A DNA stretch of 64,000 bases from Rhizobium leguminosarum (GTDB taxonomy: Bacteria > Pseudomonadota > Alphaproteobacteria > Rhizobiales > Rhizobiaceae): NCBI RefSeq assembly GCF_001679785.1, contig NZ_CP016286.1, forward strand, positions 310,001 to 374,000, written 5' to 3'. Positions within the stretch are counted from its first letter, which is position 1; the number at the start of each line of letters is the position of its first letter. The position numbers and the translations under genes were made by a program. Positions 16,420 through 24,229 of this stretch are shown here, piece by piece. The notes under the pieces are model-generated. The model was given only the letters and a program-made list of their open reading frames with translations. It did no database searches and was not told the DNA's origin.

Positions 16420-16574
16420 CCCCCTCATCCGCCCTACGGGCACCTTTGCCGGGGTTGAGCCACCGGTCTCAACCCGTCCTTCGGACCCCCGCTGGGGAGA
16501 AGAGGGAATCGAGACCTCGCGGCATAACCCCTTCGCCCCAGCGGGGAGAAGGTGCCGGCAGGCGGATGAGGGGG
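16420..16574. repeat. Intergenic palindromic mosaic with 14-base perfect arms
   Basis: CCCCCTCATCCGCC (16420-16433) is repeated inverted as GGCGGATGAGGGGG (16561-16574). Inside are further paired pieces, GGGCACCTT with AAGGTGCC and CCCGCTGGGG with CCCCAGCGGGG. The layout is that of rhizobial intergenic mosaic repeats. It sits between two phage genes and would fold into a long branched hairpin if transcribed. Confidence 0.75.
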
Positions 16575-16652
16575 CCACGCGGCACAACCCTCAAGCAAAT
16601 TCACCTACCTTGCCACGCCCCACAGCAACTGCTCTGAACGGGAGATCCGCGC

Positions 16653-17360
16653 ATGTCGCTACTGACCATCATTCAGAATGTCTGCGCGGAAATCGACCTC
16701 GATCCGCCGACGGCCGTCATGTCCTCGGCGGATCCGCAGATCATGCAGCTGCGCATCCTCTCCACCCGCGCCGGCCGGGACCTGATGCGCGAGCATGACT
16801 GGTCGACGCTGATGGTGCAGCGGCAATTCGCAACGACGGGCGCCAACCCGGAGCCGGCCGAGCCGCCCGCCGACTGGGACCGCTTTGCCGCCAATTCGAA
16901 GATCTGGAATGCCTCGCGCCTCTGGCAGCTCAACGGCCCTGTGGAGCCGCAGACCTGGCAGCGCAACACCATCATCAATTCGAACCCGGTGCCGCAGATC
17001 TGGCGCATGGCCGGTGGCAAGCTCGACATTCATCCGAACGCTGCCGGCGAGACGATGGCTTATGAGTATATTTCCGGCTTCTGGGTGGCGCTGAATGGCG
17101 AGGCGACCTATGCGGCCAATTGGGCTGGCGACACCGATACCGCCCGTTTCCCCGAAGACCTTCTCGAACTCTCGCTGATCTGGCGCTGGAAGCGGGCCAA
17201 GGGCCTCGACTATGGCGAGGAGATCGCCAGTTTCGGGCGATCCAAGGAAGCCGCGATCGGCGCCGATCGGGCGGCAGCGCCCGTTGACCTCTCGCTGCCA
17301 GGCAGGGGCCAGGCGCCTGACAATTATTGGTCCGGCACGATCACGGTTTTGAACCCATGA
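16653..17360 (+). CDS. Phage adaptor / head-to-tail connector protein
   Basis: This gene encodes a 235-residue protein. The N-terminus (LLTIIQNVCAEIDLDPPTAV) and the centre (LMREHDWSTLMVQR, then ISGFWVALNGEATYAANWAGD) match adaptor proteins of the P22 gp4-like class that dock under the portal ring. The C-terminal WRWKRAKGLDYGEE with ALIG-like helices is also typical. GGGAG precedes the ATG. It overlaps the next gene at CCATGA. Confidence 0.75.
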   Translation: MSLLTIIQNVCAEIDLDPPTAVMSSADPQIMQLRILSTRAGRDLMREHDWSTLMVQRQFATTGANPEPAEPPADWDRFAANSKIWNASRLWQLNGPVEPQTWQRNTIINSNPVPQIWRMAGGKLDIHPNAAGETMAYEYISGFWVALNGEATYAANWAGDTDTARFPEDLLELSLIWRWKRAKGLDYGEEIASFGRSKEAAIGADRAAAPVDLSLPGRGQAPDNYWSGTITVLNP

Positions 17361-19180
17361 CCCGCAGACCTGTCCCTCAAAACGGGCGCACCCGCCGCGT
17401 TTCGCCAGGCAAAGACTGGATCGCGCCGATCGGCGGCTGGCGAACCGATGTCGAGATGGCCGATATGCCTGAAGATGCAGCGTTTCAGCTCGACAATTTC
17501 TTTCCCGAGGCCAACCGGGTGCGCGCCCGCTACGGCTTCCTCGCCTTCGCCACCGGCCTTGGCGCCGACGTGCAGACGGTCATTCCCTATTCCGGCGTCG
17601 GCAAAAGGCTGTTTGCCGCCGCCGGCGACAAGATCTTCGACGTGACGGCGGGCGGCGCTGTCGGTGCACCCGTCGTCTCCGGCATGGCAAGCGCCCATTG
17701 GTCGGTGCAGCAATATACCAATCCCGCCGGCCAGGAGTTTCTGCGCCTGGTCAACGGCCTCGACACGCCGCTGCTCTTCAACGGCACTGCCTGGACGAAT
17801 AATTTTCTGGTCGGCACGGCAACGCTCGCCACCCAGAACGTCGCAGTCCGGAACACGGCCTATACTCTGAGCTTCTTCGGCACCGGCTCCGTCACCCTTT
17901 CCGGCGCTTTCACCGGCACGCTGAACGGCACGGGCGTCGCCAACCGGGTGTCGCTGACCTTCACGCCGGCGGCCGGCACACTTGTCGTCACCGTCTCGGG
18001 AACGGTGACTAATGCGCAGCTTGAGACGGGCGCGGTCGCGACCCCTTACGTTCCCTCGACGATGATATCAGGCATTCCGGACGCCTCGCTGCTGATCGCC
18101 GTCACCGCCTATCGCTCGCGCCTGTGGTTCATCGAGAAGAATTCGACCAATGTCTGGTATCTCGCCACCGACGCCGTCAGCGGCACGGCGACGGTGCTGC
18201 CGGTCGGCGGCAACATGAAATATGGCGGCACGCTGATTGCGATCAACGTCTGGACCATCCCGGTTTCGACGGGCCTGCAGCAGTGCCTGGTGCTGATCTC
18301 CTCGGAAGGCGAGGTGATCGTCTTCCAGGGGTCCGATCCTTCGAGTGCTTCCAATTGGGGCCTGATCGGCACCTTCAAGCTCGGCCGGCCGCTCGGCACC
18401 GATCGATGCCTGCTGTCGGTCGGCGCCGATCTGGCGATCATGACGACGGATGGCATCGTGCCGATCACCAAGGCCGTGCAGCTCGACCGGGGCGCCACCA
18501 GCCTCGGGGCGATCACCGCCAAGATCGGCCCGACCTGGCGCGAGACCGTTGCGGCGACCGGCACGACCTCTGAGGAGTGGCAGCTTTCGAGCTTTCCGGC
18601 GCGGCAGATGGCGATCGTCAACCTGCCGTCCTCCTTCGGCCCCTATCAATATGTGATGAACACCGAAACCGGGGCCTGGTGCCGCTTCGTCGGCATGCCC
18701 GCCTCCTGCTGGACGACGTGGCAGGACCGGTTGTTTTTCGGGGCGGGCGACGGCACGGTTTATGAGGCCGAGGTCGGGGCCAACGACAATGGCGTGGCGA
18801 TCGATGCGCTGATGGTCGGCGCCTGGAGCCGCTATGGCGACGGCCTCTCGACCAAGCTCTCGAAGCTGATCGGGGTGACAGCGCAGATCGGGGTTTCCTC
18901 GCTGATGTATGCCGGCATCTCGGTCGACTACCAGACCAAGATTCCGACAGCGCTTCTGTCATCGATCGAGAACAATACGGCGGCGAAGTGGGGAACGGCG
19001 GTCTGGGGCGTCTCGAAATTTCCCGGCATTTCGCTCGTCCGCAAATTCGCCTCCGCCGGCGGCGCCGGTTCAGCCTTGGCGCCGACGATCCGGGCGCTGA
19101 TCTCGGGCTCGTCCGGCTCCGTCTCGGAAGCGGCGGTGGTTGGCGGCTCCGTGCTTTACGAAAAGGGCGCGCCGATTTGA
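17357..19180 (+). CDS. Phage tail hub-like protein
   Basis: This gene encodes a 607-residue beta-rich protein. The start at ATG 17357 overlaps the adaptor stop. The landmark DNFFPEANRVRARYGF near residue 45 and repeated strands such as LLIAVTAYRSRLWFIEKNST and MNTETGAWCRFVGM suggest a propeller-like hub. Proteins with this opening (PIGGW-T-PLADMPEDAAFQLDN) follow adaptor genes in many podovirus-like prophages and plug the portal or form the tail nozzle. The role is inferred from order. Confidence 0.6.
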   Translation: MTRRPVPQNGRTRRVSPGKDWIAPIGGWRTDVEMADMPEDAAFQLDNFFPEANRVRARYGFLAFATGLGADVQTVIPYSGVGKRLFAAAGDKIFDVTAGGAVGAPVVSGMASAHWSVQQYTNPAGQEFLRLVNGLDTPLLFNGTAWTNNFLVGTATLATQNVAVRNTAYTLSFFGTGSVTLSGAFTGTLNGTGVANRVSLTFTPAAGTLVVTVSGTVTNAQLETGAVATPYVPSTMISGIPDASLLIAVTAYRSRLWFIEKNSTNVWYLATDAVSGTATVLPVGGNMKYGGTLIAINVWTIPVSTGLQQCLVLISSEGEVIVFQGSDPSSASNWGLIGTFKLGRPLGTDRCLLSVGADLAIMTTDGIVPITKAVQLDRGATSLGAITAKIGPTWRETVAATGTTSEEWQLSSFPARQMAIVNLPSSFGPYQYVMNTETGAWCRFVGMPASCWTTWQDRLFFGAGDGTVYEAEVGANDNGVAIDALMVGAWSRYGDGLSTKLSKLIGVTAQIGVSSLMYAGISVDYQTKIPTALLSSIENNTAAKWGTAVWGVSKFPGISLVRKFASAGGAGSALAPTIRALISGSSGSVSEAAVVGGSVLYEKGAPI

Positions 19181-19593
19181 TCGTCTCCGAACCGCGCGAG
19201 GAGATTGCGGCCTGGGTCGGCAACAGGATCGGCGTGAGCTTCCATCCGCCTTACACGACGCTCGCCCATATCGACCGCGGCCGGATCATCGCCGGCTTCG
19301 TCTTCAATGTTTGGACCGAGCATGACGTCGAGGTGTCGCTTGCCGCCGACCGGCTGACGCTGACGCTGATGCGATCGGTCTTTCGCTATGTCGTGCATCA
19401 GCTCGGCTGCCGCCGCGCAACCGCAAGGACCCGCGCCGACAATGCCGAATCTCAGAGGGTTCTGGCAAGACTGGGCGCACGCCTGGAAGGCCGCCAGCAG
19501 GCCTATTTCGGCGACTGCGACGCGCTGCTTTACGCAATCATGAAAGAGGATTTTCCCTATGGTCTCCACGCCGAAGGCCCCAAAGGCGCCTGA
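19177..19593 (+). CDS. Phage-encoded GNAT-like acetyltransferase
   Basis: This gene encodes a 138-residue protein with a TTG start overlapping the upstream TGA. FVFNVWTEHDVEVSLAADR, then GCRRATARTRADNAESQRVLARLGARLEG shows the GNAT C-terminal half, where N-A-S-L-G-F-EG is usual. The acetyl-CoA loop (Q/RxxGxG) is not obvious, so the fold may be adapted. Such proteins are common between tail hub and fibre genes of podovirus-like phages. Their substrate is unknown. Confidence 0.65.
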   Translation: MIVSEPREEIAAWVGNRIGVSFHPPYTTLAHIDRGRIIAGFVFNVWTEHDVEVSLAADRLTLTLMRSVFRYVVHQLGCRRATARTRADNAESQRVLARLGARLEGRQQAYFGDCDALLYAIMKEDFPYGLHAEGPKGA

Positions 19594-20563
19594 TCCGACA
19601 CAGACCGCAGCGGCGCAGACGGCCACCAACGTCGACACCGCCATCGCCAATGCGGGGCTGAGCCACACCAACCAGTACACGCCGGACGGCTCGCTGGAAT
19701 ACAAGGTCAGCGGCTACCAGACGATGACCGACCAGAACGGCAAGACCTATCGGCTGCCGACCTATTCGGCCTATCAGACCTATTCGCCCGAAAACCAGGC
19801 GATCTACGACCAGACGCAGCAGACGCAGCTCGGCCTTGCCAAGCTCGCCAACGACCAGACCGGCAAGATTTCGGGCGTGCTCGGCACCAATGTCGATCTC
19901 AGCGCCGGCAATGTCGACAAATATGTCAACGATCACTGGCAGTCCGGCTTCAACAACCAGTGGGACCGCGATCGGGCGAGCCTCGACCAGAGCCTTGCCG
20001 ACAAGGGCATCTCGATGGGTTCGGCCGCCTATGACAACGCGCTGCGCGATTTTTCGACGCGCAAGCAGGCCGCATCCGACCAGTATCTGGGCGATATGTA
20101 TTCGAATGCTGAGAATTCGATCCTGACCGAGCGAAACCAGCCGTTGAACGAGATTTCGGCGCTGATGTCGGGCTCGCAGGTCCACCAGCCGAGCTATGTC
20201 AACACGCCGACGACGCAACTGCCCACTGTGGATCAGGCTGGCCTCATCAATGAGAATTTCAATCAGAAGATGGGTCTCTACAATCAGCAGCTCGCCCAGT
20301 CGAACGCCGCCATGGGCGGCCTGTTTGGTCTTGGCGGCTCGCTGCTCGGCGGCTGGGCGAAATCCGACCGGCGGCTGAAGGAAGACATCAAACGCGTCGG
20401 CACGCTCGACAATGGCCTGCCGGTCTACGCCTTCCGCTACAAGGACGGCGGCCCGACCCAGATCGGCCTGATGTCCGACGATGTGCGCGCGACCCATCCG
20501 GACGCCGTGTTCGAACACGCCGACGGCTTCGACCGCGTCGATTACGAGAGGGCAGTCGTATGA
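19559..20563 (+). CDS. Phage tail protein with short S74-like chaperone end
   Basis: This gene encodes a 334-residue protein. The N-terminal 260 residues are polar and rich in Gln/Asn/Thr (AIYDQTQQTQLGLAKLANDQ). A Gly-rich turn (GGLFGLGGSLLGGWA) then leads into SDRRLKEDIKRVGTLDNGLP, the signature of intramolecular chaperone (peptidase S74) ends that cleave before the Ser. Only about 70 residues of that domain are present, shorter than in classic tail spikes. It overlaps the preceding and following genes. Confidence 0.7.
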   Translation: MVSTPKAPKAPDPTQTAAAQTATNVDTAIANAGLSHTNQYTPDGSLEYKVSGYQTMTDQNGKTYRLPTYSAYQTYSPENQAIYDQTQQTQLGLAKLANDQTGKISGVLGTNVDLSAGNVDKYVNDHWQSGFNNQWDRDRASLDQSLADKGISMGSAAYDNALRDFSTRKQAASDQYLGDMYSNAENSILTERNQPLNEISALMSGSQVHQPSYVNTPTTQLPTVDQAGLINENFNQKMGLYNQQLAQSNAAMGGLFGLGGSLLGGWAKSDRRLKEDIKRVGTLDNGLPVYAFRYKDGGPTQIGLMSDDVRATHPDAVFEHADGFDRVDYERAVV

Positions 20564-20814
20564 TCCCAACCATCTTCGGCGGCGATACCGGCAAGACACA
20601 GGGTGACCTCAGCGACCAGCGCAAGCGGCTGGCCTACGCCATTCTGCAGCAGGGCACTGATACGAGCCCGATCCAGTCCCCCTGGGAAGGGGTCGCGCGG
20701 CTTGCCGAAGGCGGGCTCGGCGGCTTGGCGATCCGCCAGCAGCGGCAGGAGCAGCAACCGGGTGGCGCCGCAGGGACCGCCGCTCCGGCGGCCGCGCTTT
20801 CCACCCCGCGGTGA
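20560..20814 (+). CDS. Truncated duplicate of the muralytic tail gene 5' end
   Basis: This gene encodes 84 residues beginning MIPTIFGGDTGKTQGDLSDQ, almost the same as the start of the 646-residue protein at 21051 (GGDTGKTQGEISDQRKRLAYAM). It diverges after the GGLAIR-Q stretch and ends in an Ala/Pro run. The two starts are 491 bases apart. It is either a small expressed protein or a relic left by tandem duplication. Confidence 0.55.
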   Translation: MIPTIFGGDTGKTQGDLSDQRKRLAYAILQQGTDTSPIQSPWEGVARLAEGGLGGLAIRQQRQEQQPGGAAGTAAPAAALSTPR

Positions 20815-20860
20815 CCGCTCCCGGCTTCCTGTCGTTGCTCTTCGGCGGCGGACCAGTGCG

Positions 20861-21050
20861 CCGGACCGGCGGCTGAAGCAAGGCATCAGGCGCATCGGCA
20901 CGCTGGATAACGGCCTACCGGTCTATGCTTTCCGATAAAGGACTGCGGCCCGACCCAGATCGACCGGATGTCCGACGATATGCGCAAGATTCATCCGAAC
21001 GCTCGAACAGACGGTTTCGACCTTGTCGATTACGAAAGGGCAGTGAACTC
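20861..21050 (+). pseudogene. Duplicate of the S74-like gene end, disrupted
   Basis: In one frame it reads DRRLKQGIRRIGTLDNGLP then VYAFR and a stop; the match to the end of the 19559-20563 gene then continues in other frames (cgacccagatcg, tccgacgat, gattacgaaagggcagt). It is a decayed second copy of about 190 bases that ends just before the ATG of the large muralytic gene, in the same order as the first copy. Confidence 0.7.
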
Positions 21051-22991
21051 ATGTCATTAAAGTCATTCATATCAGGTGGTGATACCGGCAAAACGCAGGG
21101 CGAGATCAGCGACCAGCGCAAGCGGCTGGCCTACGCCATGCTGCAGGAGGGCATGGAGTCGGGCCCCGTACAATCGCCTTGGCAAGGGGCTGCGCGTCTT
21201 GTCCAGGCACTCATGGGTGGACTGGCGATCCGTCGGCAGGAGCAGCAGGCAAGCGGCGACGGTAGCGCGGCGCCGGCTGCCGAGCCAGGCGGCTTTCCCT
21301 TCGCTCCGCTGCCTGATAACGGGCCTGTTCCGCCGCAAAGACCCTATCTCGACCCCCAGCCTATGGCTCCGGCCGCCCAGCCCGGCGCCGGTCTCTTCGC
21401 AACGCTGCCCGACAACGGACCCATTCCGACGCCGAGGCCCAATCGCGACCCGATGGTCACGACGGATTATCGCCGGGAACAGCCTATGGCGGCCGATCAG
21501 CCTGGCGACGATCCCTTCGGCCCGCTGCCTGACAACGGACCCATTCCGACGCAGAGACCGGCGTACCATGCCCCCGCGGCATCGGCCGCCCAGCCCATCG
21601 ACGGCAATGTCTATGACGGCTTCATGCGCGCGGTGAAGACCAAGGTCTCGAACCCCTATGCGCTCGCCGCCATTGCTTCGACGGGCCAGTCCGAAAGTAG
21701 CTTTTCGCCCAAGCGAGCCAACAGTTCCTGGTCCGACCCGAGTCAGAGCGGGAAGGAAGGCACCTCCGGCGGCATCATGTCGTGGCGCGATAACCGCCTT
21801 CAAAAGCTCTATAACTTTGCTACCGCCAAAGGCGAAAAACCGGGTGCGATCAGCCCGCAGACGCAGGCCGAGTTCTTCCTGCAGGAAGATCCCCGGCTGA
21901 TCGCCAGGCTGAACAGCGCAAGATCGGTCGAGGAGGCGCAGCGTCTCATGAACAATGCCTGGCGATTTGACGGCTACGATCAGCCGGGGGGCGAGGCTGC
22001 CAAGCGGCGCGCGCGAGCAGAGGCCTTTCTGCCGCAGTTCATGACCGCGGGCGCCGATCCGTCGTTCATCGCCATCCCTGACGCCGATCCTTTCGCTCCG
22101 CCGGCCAACATACCCATTCCGACGCCCAGACCCTATCGCGACCCGGTGGTGACGACGGATTATCGTCGCGACCAGCCGATGACGCCCGAACAGCCTAGCG
22201 ACGATACGTTCGCTCCGCTGCCTGATAACGGCCCCATTCCGGCACCGAGACCGGGATATCGCGATCCACAGGTGACGACGGACGATCGTCGGGGACAGTC
22301 TGCGGCGCCGGCCGCGGGCGGTGGCGCGGCCACATCCGCAAACGATGGGGCAGCGCTTAAAACCATTTTGTCCGATCCCACTCGTCGCGCCGAGTTGCCG
22401 GCCGGCATGCGCAACAACAATCCCACCAATCTCAAATACGTCGGCCAGCAAAGGCCAGGGATCATCGGCCCTTCCGAGAACACCGACCAGGGCGATCGAC
22501 AAGTCGTCTATGCGACGCCGGAAGCTGGCATGGAGCACAATTTCTGGCAGGTCATGAGGAAGTATCGAAAAGGCATGCTGACGCCGAATCAGATCATCGC
22601 TGGAGACGGCGGCTGGACACCCGGCGCTTTCGGAGCGGCCGCAAATATCGCGCGATCGATGGGAATCGACCCTGACGACGATATTCGCCTGACTGACCCA
22701 TTAATGGCAAAGAAATTCCTTCGCGCCCTCATTACTCAGGAGCAGGGAACGTCGGGCGATCTTTATCCGGACAGCATGATTGAAGCGGCGATCGCGGCAC
22801 AGCCCAAGGCGGCCGCGCATGCCGTCCCTTCGCTGCCGGCCAACGTGCCCATTCCCACGCCGAGGCCGGATATTGACCCGCGGGGTGCGAAGGACGATCG
22901 CCGCGGACAGAACGGCCCGCCGGCCGACTTTGGCAAATCGGCCGCGCTCGTACGCGCGCTACTTGCTCGGCAGCAAAGTGGCCTTTGGTAG
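21051..22991 (+). CDS. Large virion protein with proline repeats and two lysozyme-like domains
   Basis: This gene encodes a 646-residue protein. Residues 1-60 match the duplicated upstream fragment. Six copies of a proline-rich repeat (PLPDNGPIPTPRP...DP..TTDYRR.QP) lie at about 86-104, 117-146, 158-172, 348-377, 388-416 and 594-622. Between them are two domains: 185-330 (AAIASTGQSESSF, GGIMSWRDNRL, AQRLMNNAW), like phage tail lysozymes, and 450-575 (AGMRNNNPTNLKY, TPEAGMEHNFWQ), like virion structural muramidases. It probably opens peptidoglycan during DNA entry. Domain calls are from motif memory. Confidence 0.7.
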   Translation: MSLKSFISGGDTGKTQGEISDQRKRLAYAMLQEGMESGPVQSPWQGAARLVQALMGGLAIRRQEQQASGDGSAAPAAEPGGFPFAPLPDNGPVPPQRPYLDPQPMAPAAQPGAGLFATLPDNGPIPTPRPNRDPMVTTDYRREQPMAADQPGDDPFGPLPDNGPIPTQRPAYHAPAASAAQPIDGNVYDGFMRAVKTKVSNPYALAAIASTGQSESSFSPKRANSSWSDPSQSGKEGTSGGIMSWRDNRLQKLYNFATAKGEKPGAISPQTQAEFFLQEDPRLIARLNSARSVEEAQRLMNNAWRFDGYDQPGGEAAKRRARAEAFLPQFMTAGADPSFIAIPDADPFAPPANIPIPTPRPYRDPVVTTDYRRDQPMTPEQPSDDTFAPLPDNGPIPAPRPGYRDPQVTTDDRRGQSAAPAAGGGAATSANDGAALKTILSDPTRRAELPAGMRNNNPTNLKYVGQQRPGIIGPSENTDQGDRQVVYATPEAGMEHNFWQVMRKYRKGMLTPNQIIAGDGGWTPGAFGAAANIARSMGIDPDDDIRLTDPLMAKKFLRALITQEQGTSGDLYPDSMIEAAIAAQPKAAAHAVPSLPANVPIPTPRPDIDPRGAKDDRRGQNGPPADFGKSAALVRALLARQQSGLW

Positions 22992-23034
22992 GAACGAATT
23001 TAAACATTCCTAAGATTTTGCAGCACACATTAAT

Positions 23035-23062
23035 GGCCTCGCGATGCGCGGGGCCTTTTCTT
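23035..23062 (+). terminator. Intrinsic terminator at end of virion gene run
   Basis: GGCCTCGC (23035-23042) pairs with GCGGGGCC (23048-23055) with one G-T pair and is followed by TTTTCTT. It lies 43 bases past the stop of the muralytic gene. A near copy lies at 24190-24218. Confidence 0.65.
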
Positions 23063-23150
23063 CGGAGACGATGAACGCCCAGAAAGCCCTCGAGCGGCGC
23101 TGCTCGCAGCCGAAAAGCATGTCTGTGTAGTCGACGGTCTCTCATCCTCG
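23063..23150 (+). pseudogene. Relic of a tail fibre gene 5' end
   Basis: GGAGACGATGAACGCCCAGA then AAGCCCTCGAGCGGCG matches GGAGACGATCAATGCCCAGG then AACCCCTCAACCGGCG at the start of the tail fibre gene at 24230. The relic has lost the frame within a few codons. With the terminator copies it shows that the region was duplicated and the methyltransferase lies between the copies. Confidence 0.55.
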
Positions 23151-23200
23151 ACTACCGGCTGCCTCTTCCAATTTGAACGGCAAAGTTGTAGACGCATCTC

Positions 23201-23959
23201 ATGATCAAGAAGCTCCTCAAAGCGGTATTACCGAAATCGGCAATTGTCGCCGCCTATAAGTGGCATACGCGGGAAAGGCGATATAGATCTTGGGCCCACG
23301 CGGCAGCGGCCAGCCCAGAGTACGGGTCGCGGGATCTCACGGCTTTCAGGGTGGCGCGCTCGCGGCAAATCGTCGGCGACGAGGATTCCTGGGCAAAGCC
23401 GCCCGAAGAACTGCTCCAGACCTTCGACATGCCCTCTGGCCGGTTCGTTGATTTCGGCGGTTCAGCCGGGGAGATGTGCGCCGTCCTGCAACGGCGGTTC
23501 CCTTCGTGGTCATTCACCGTGGTCGAGACCAAGGCAATGTCGGATGCATCGAGGGCGCTGCGCCCATCAATATCGCATTCTGATCAACTGCCCGATGGAT
23601 GCGATGTCTTCTATAGCAGCGGAACGCTTCAATATCTGGCTGATCCTGAACGGCTATGGAGTGATGCTCTCGGCAGGACGGGACGGTACGCTTATCTGGC
23701 GCGGAATTGTTTCTCCAATCGGAAGACATTCAGCGTCCAGTTATCCAGGCTCTTTGACAATGGCGCTGGGCCGATTCCTGAAGGGTTCGACGACGTCAAT
23801 ATCCGCTACCCGCATCAGACCATTTCAGAGGCGTCGTTGACCGCGATAGCTGGTCGAATGGGCTTCGATCTTATCGCCCGGTTCGACGGCCGCAATAGCG
23901 GCCTCACAGGCAGCAAAACGGATGCTTACGGAGCAGACCTCTTATTTAAGAGGCGATAG
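23201..23959 (+). CDS. TIGR04325-like methyltransferase (phage cargo)
   Basis: This gene encodes a 252-residue SAM-dependent methyltransferase-like protein. The Rossmann SAM loop is visible as RFVDFGGSAGEMCAVLQRR (near residue 86), with VVETKAM after it and DVFYSSGTLQYL as motif II. The family is frequent in polysaccharide biosynthesis loci. The two flanking sequences are duplicated (see 23063-23150), so it looks like an inserted cargo gene. It probably alters a surface glycan of the host after lysogeny. Confidence 0.7.
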   Translation: MIKKLLKAVLPKSAIVAAYKWHTRERRYRSWAHAAAASPEYGSRDLTAFRVARSRQIVGDEDSWAKPPEELLQTFDMPSGRFVDFGGSAGEMCAVLQRRFPSWSFTVVETKAMSDASRALRPSISHSDQLPDGCDVFYSSGTLQYLADPERLWSDALGRTGRYAYLARNCFSNRKTFSVQLSRLFDNGAGPIPEGFDDVNIRYPHQTISEASLTAIAGRMGFDLIARFDGRNSGLTGSKTDAYGADLLFKRR

Positions 23960-24189
23960 CCCGACGTAGGTCAGAAAGAACGCGGAAAACGGGTGCACTC
24001 TTTCGAAGCCACCGTTTCTCCCGCTGCACGATCTCAACAGCGAACAAATTCAAGTGCCCGCCTTTGAAGAAACGGGTGCGTTGCCATGTCCGCGATCGTG
24101 AGTGGCCGATCCAGGCTGTCGATCTCTGCGGTGCTCATTCGGTGCGAATACAGTTGCTTGTGCACCCGCCTTCGCCAGACACCACCAAT

Positions 24190-24218
24190 GGCCCCGCATG
24201 CGCGGGGCCTTTTTCTTT
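24190..24218 (+). terminator. Perfect palindromic terminator before tail fibre gene
   Basis: GGCCCCGCATGCGCGGGGCC (24190-24209) is a perfect 20-base palindrome followed by TTTTTCTTT. It ends only about 11 bases before the fibre ATG, so the Shine-Dalgarno GGAGA lies directly behind the U-run. This may keep upstream transcription out of the fibre gene or form a mobile hairpin. Confidence 0.7.
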
Positions 24219-24229
24219 GGAGACGATCA

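Noticed and set aside
21072..22538. Leftward open frame opposite the proline-repeat virion protein
   Set aside because: Its Arg-rich repeats simply reflect the proline repeats on the coding strand.
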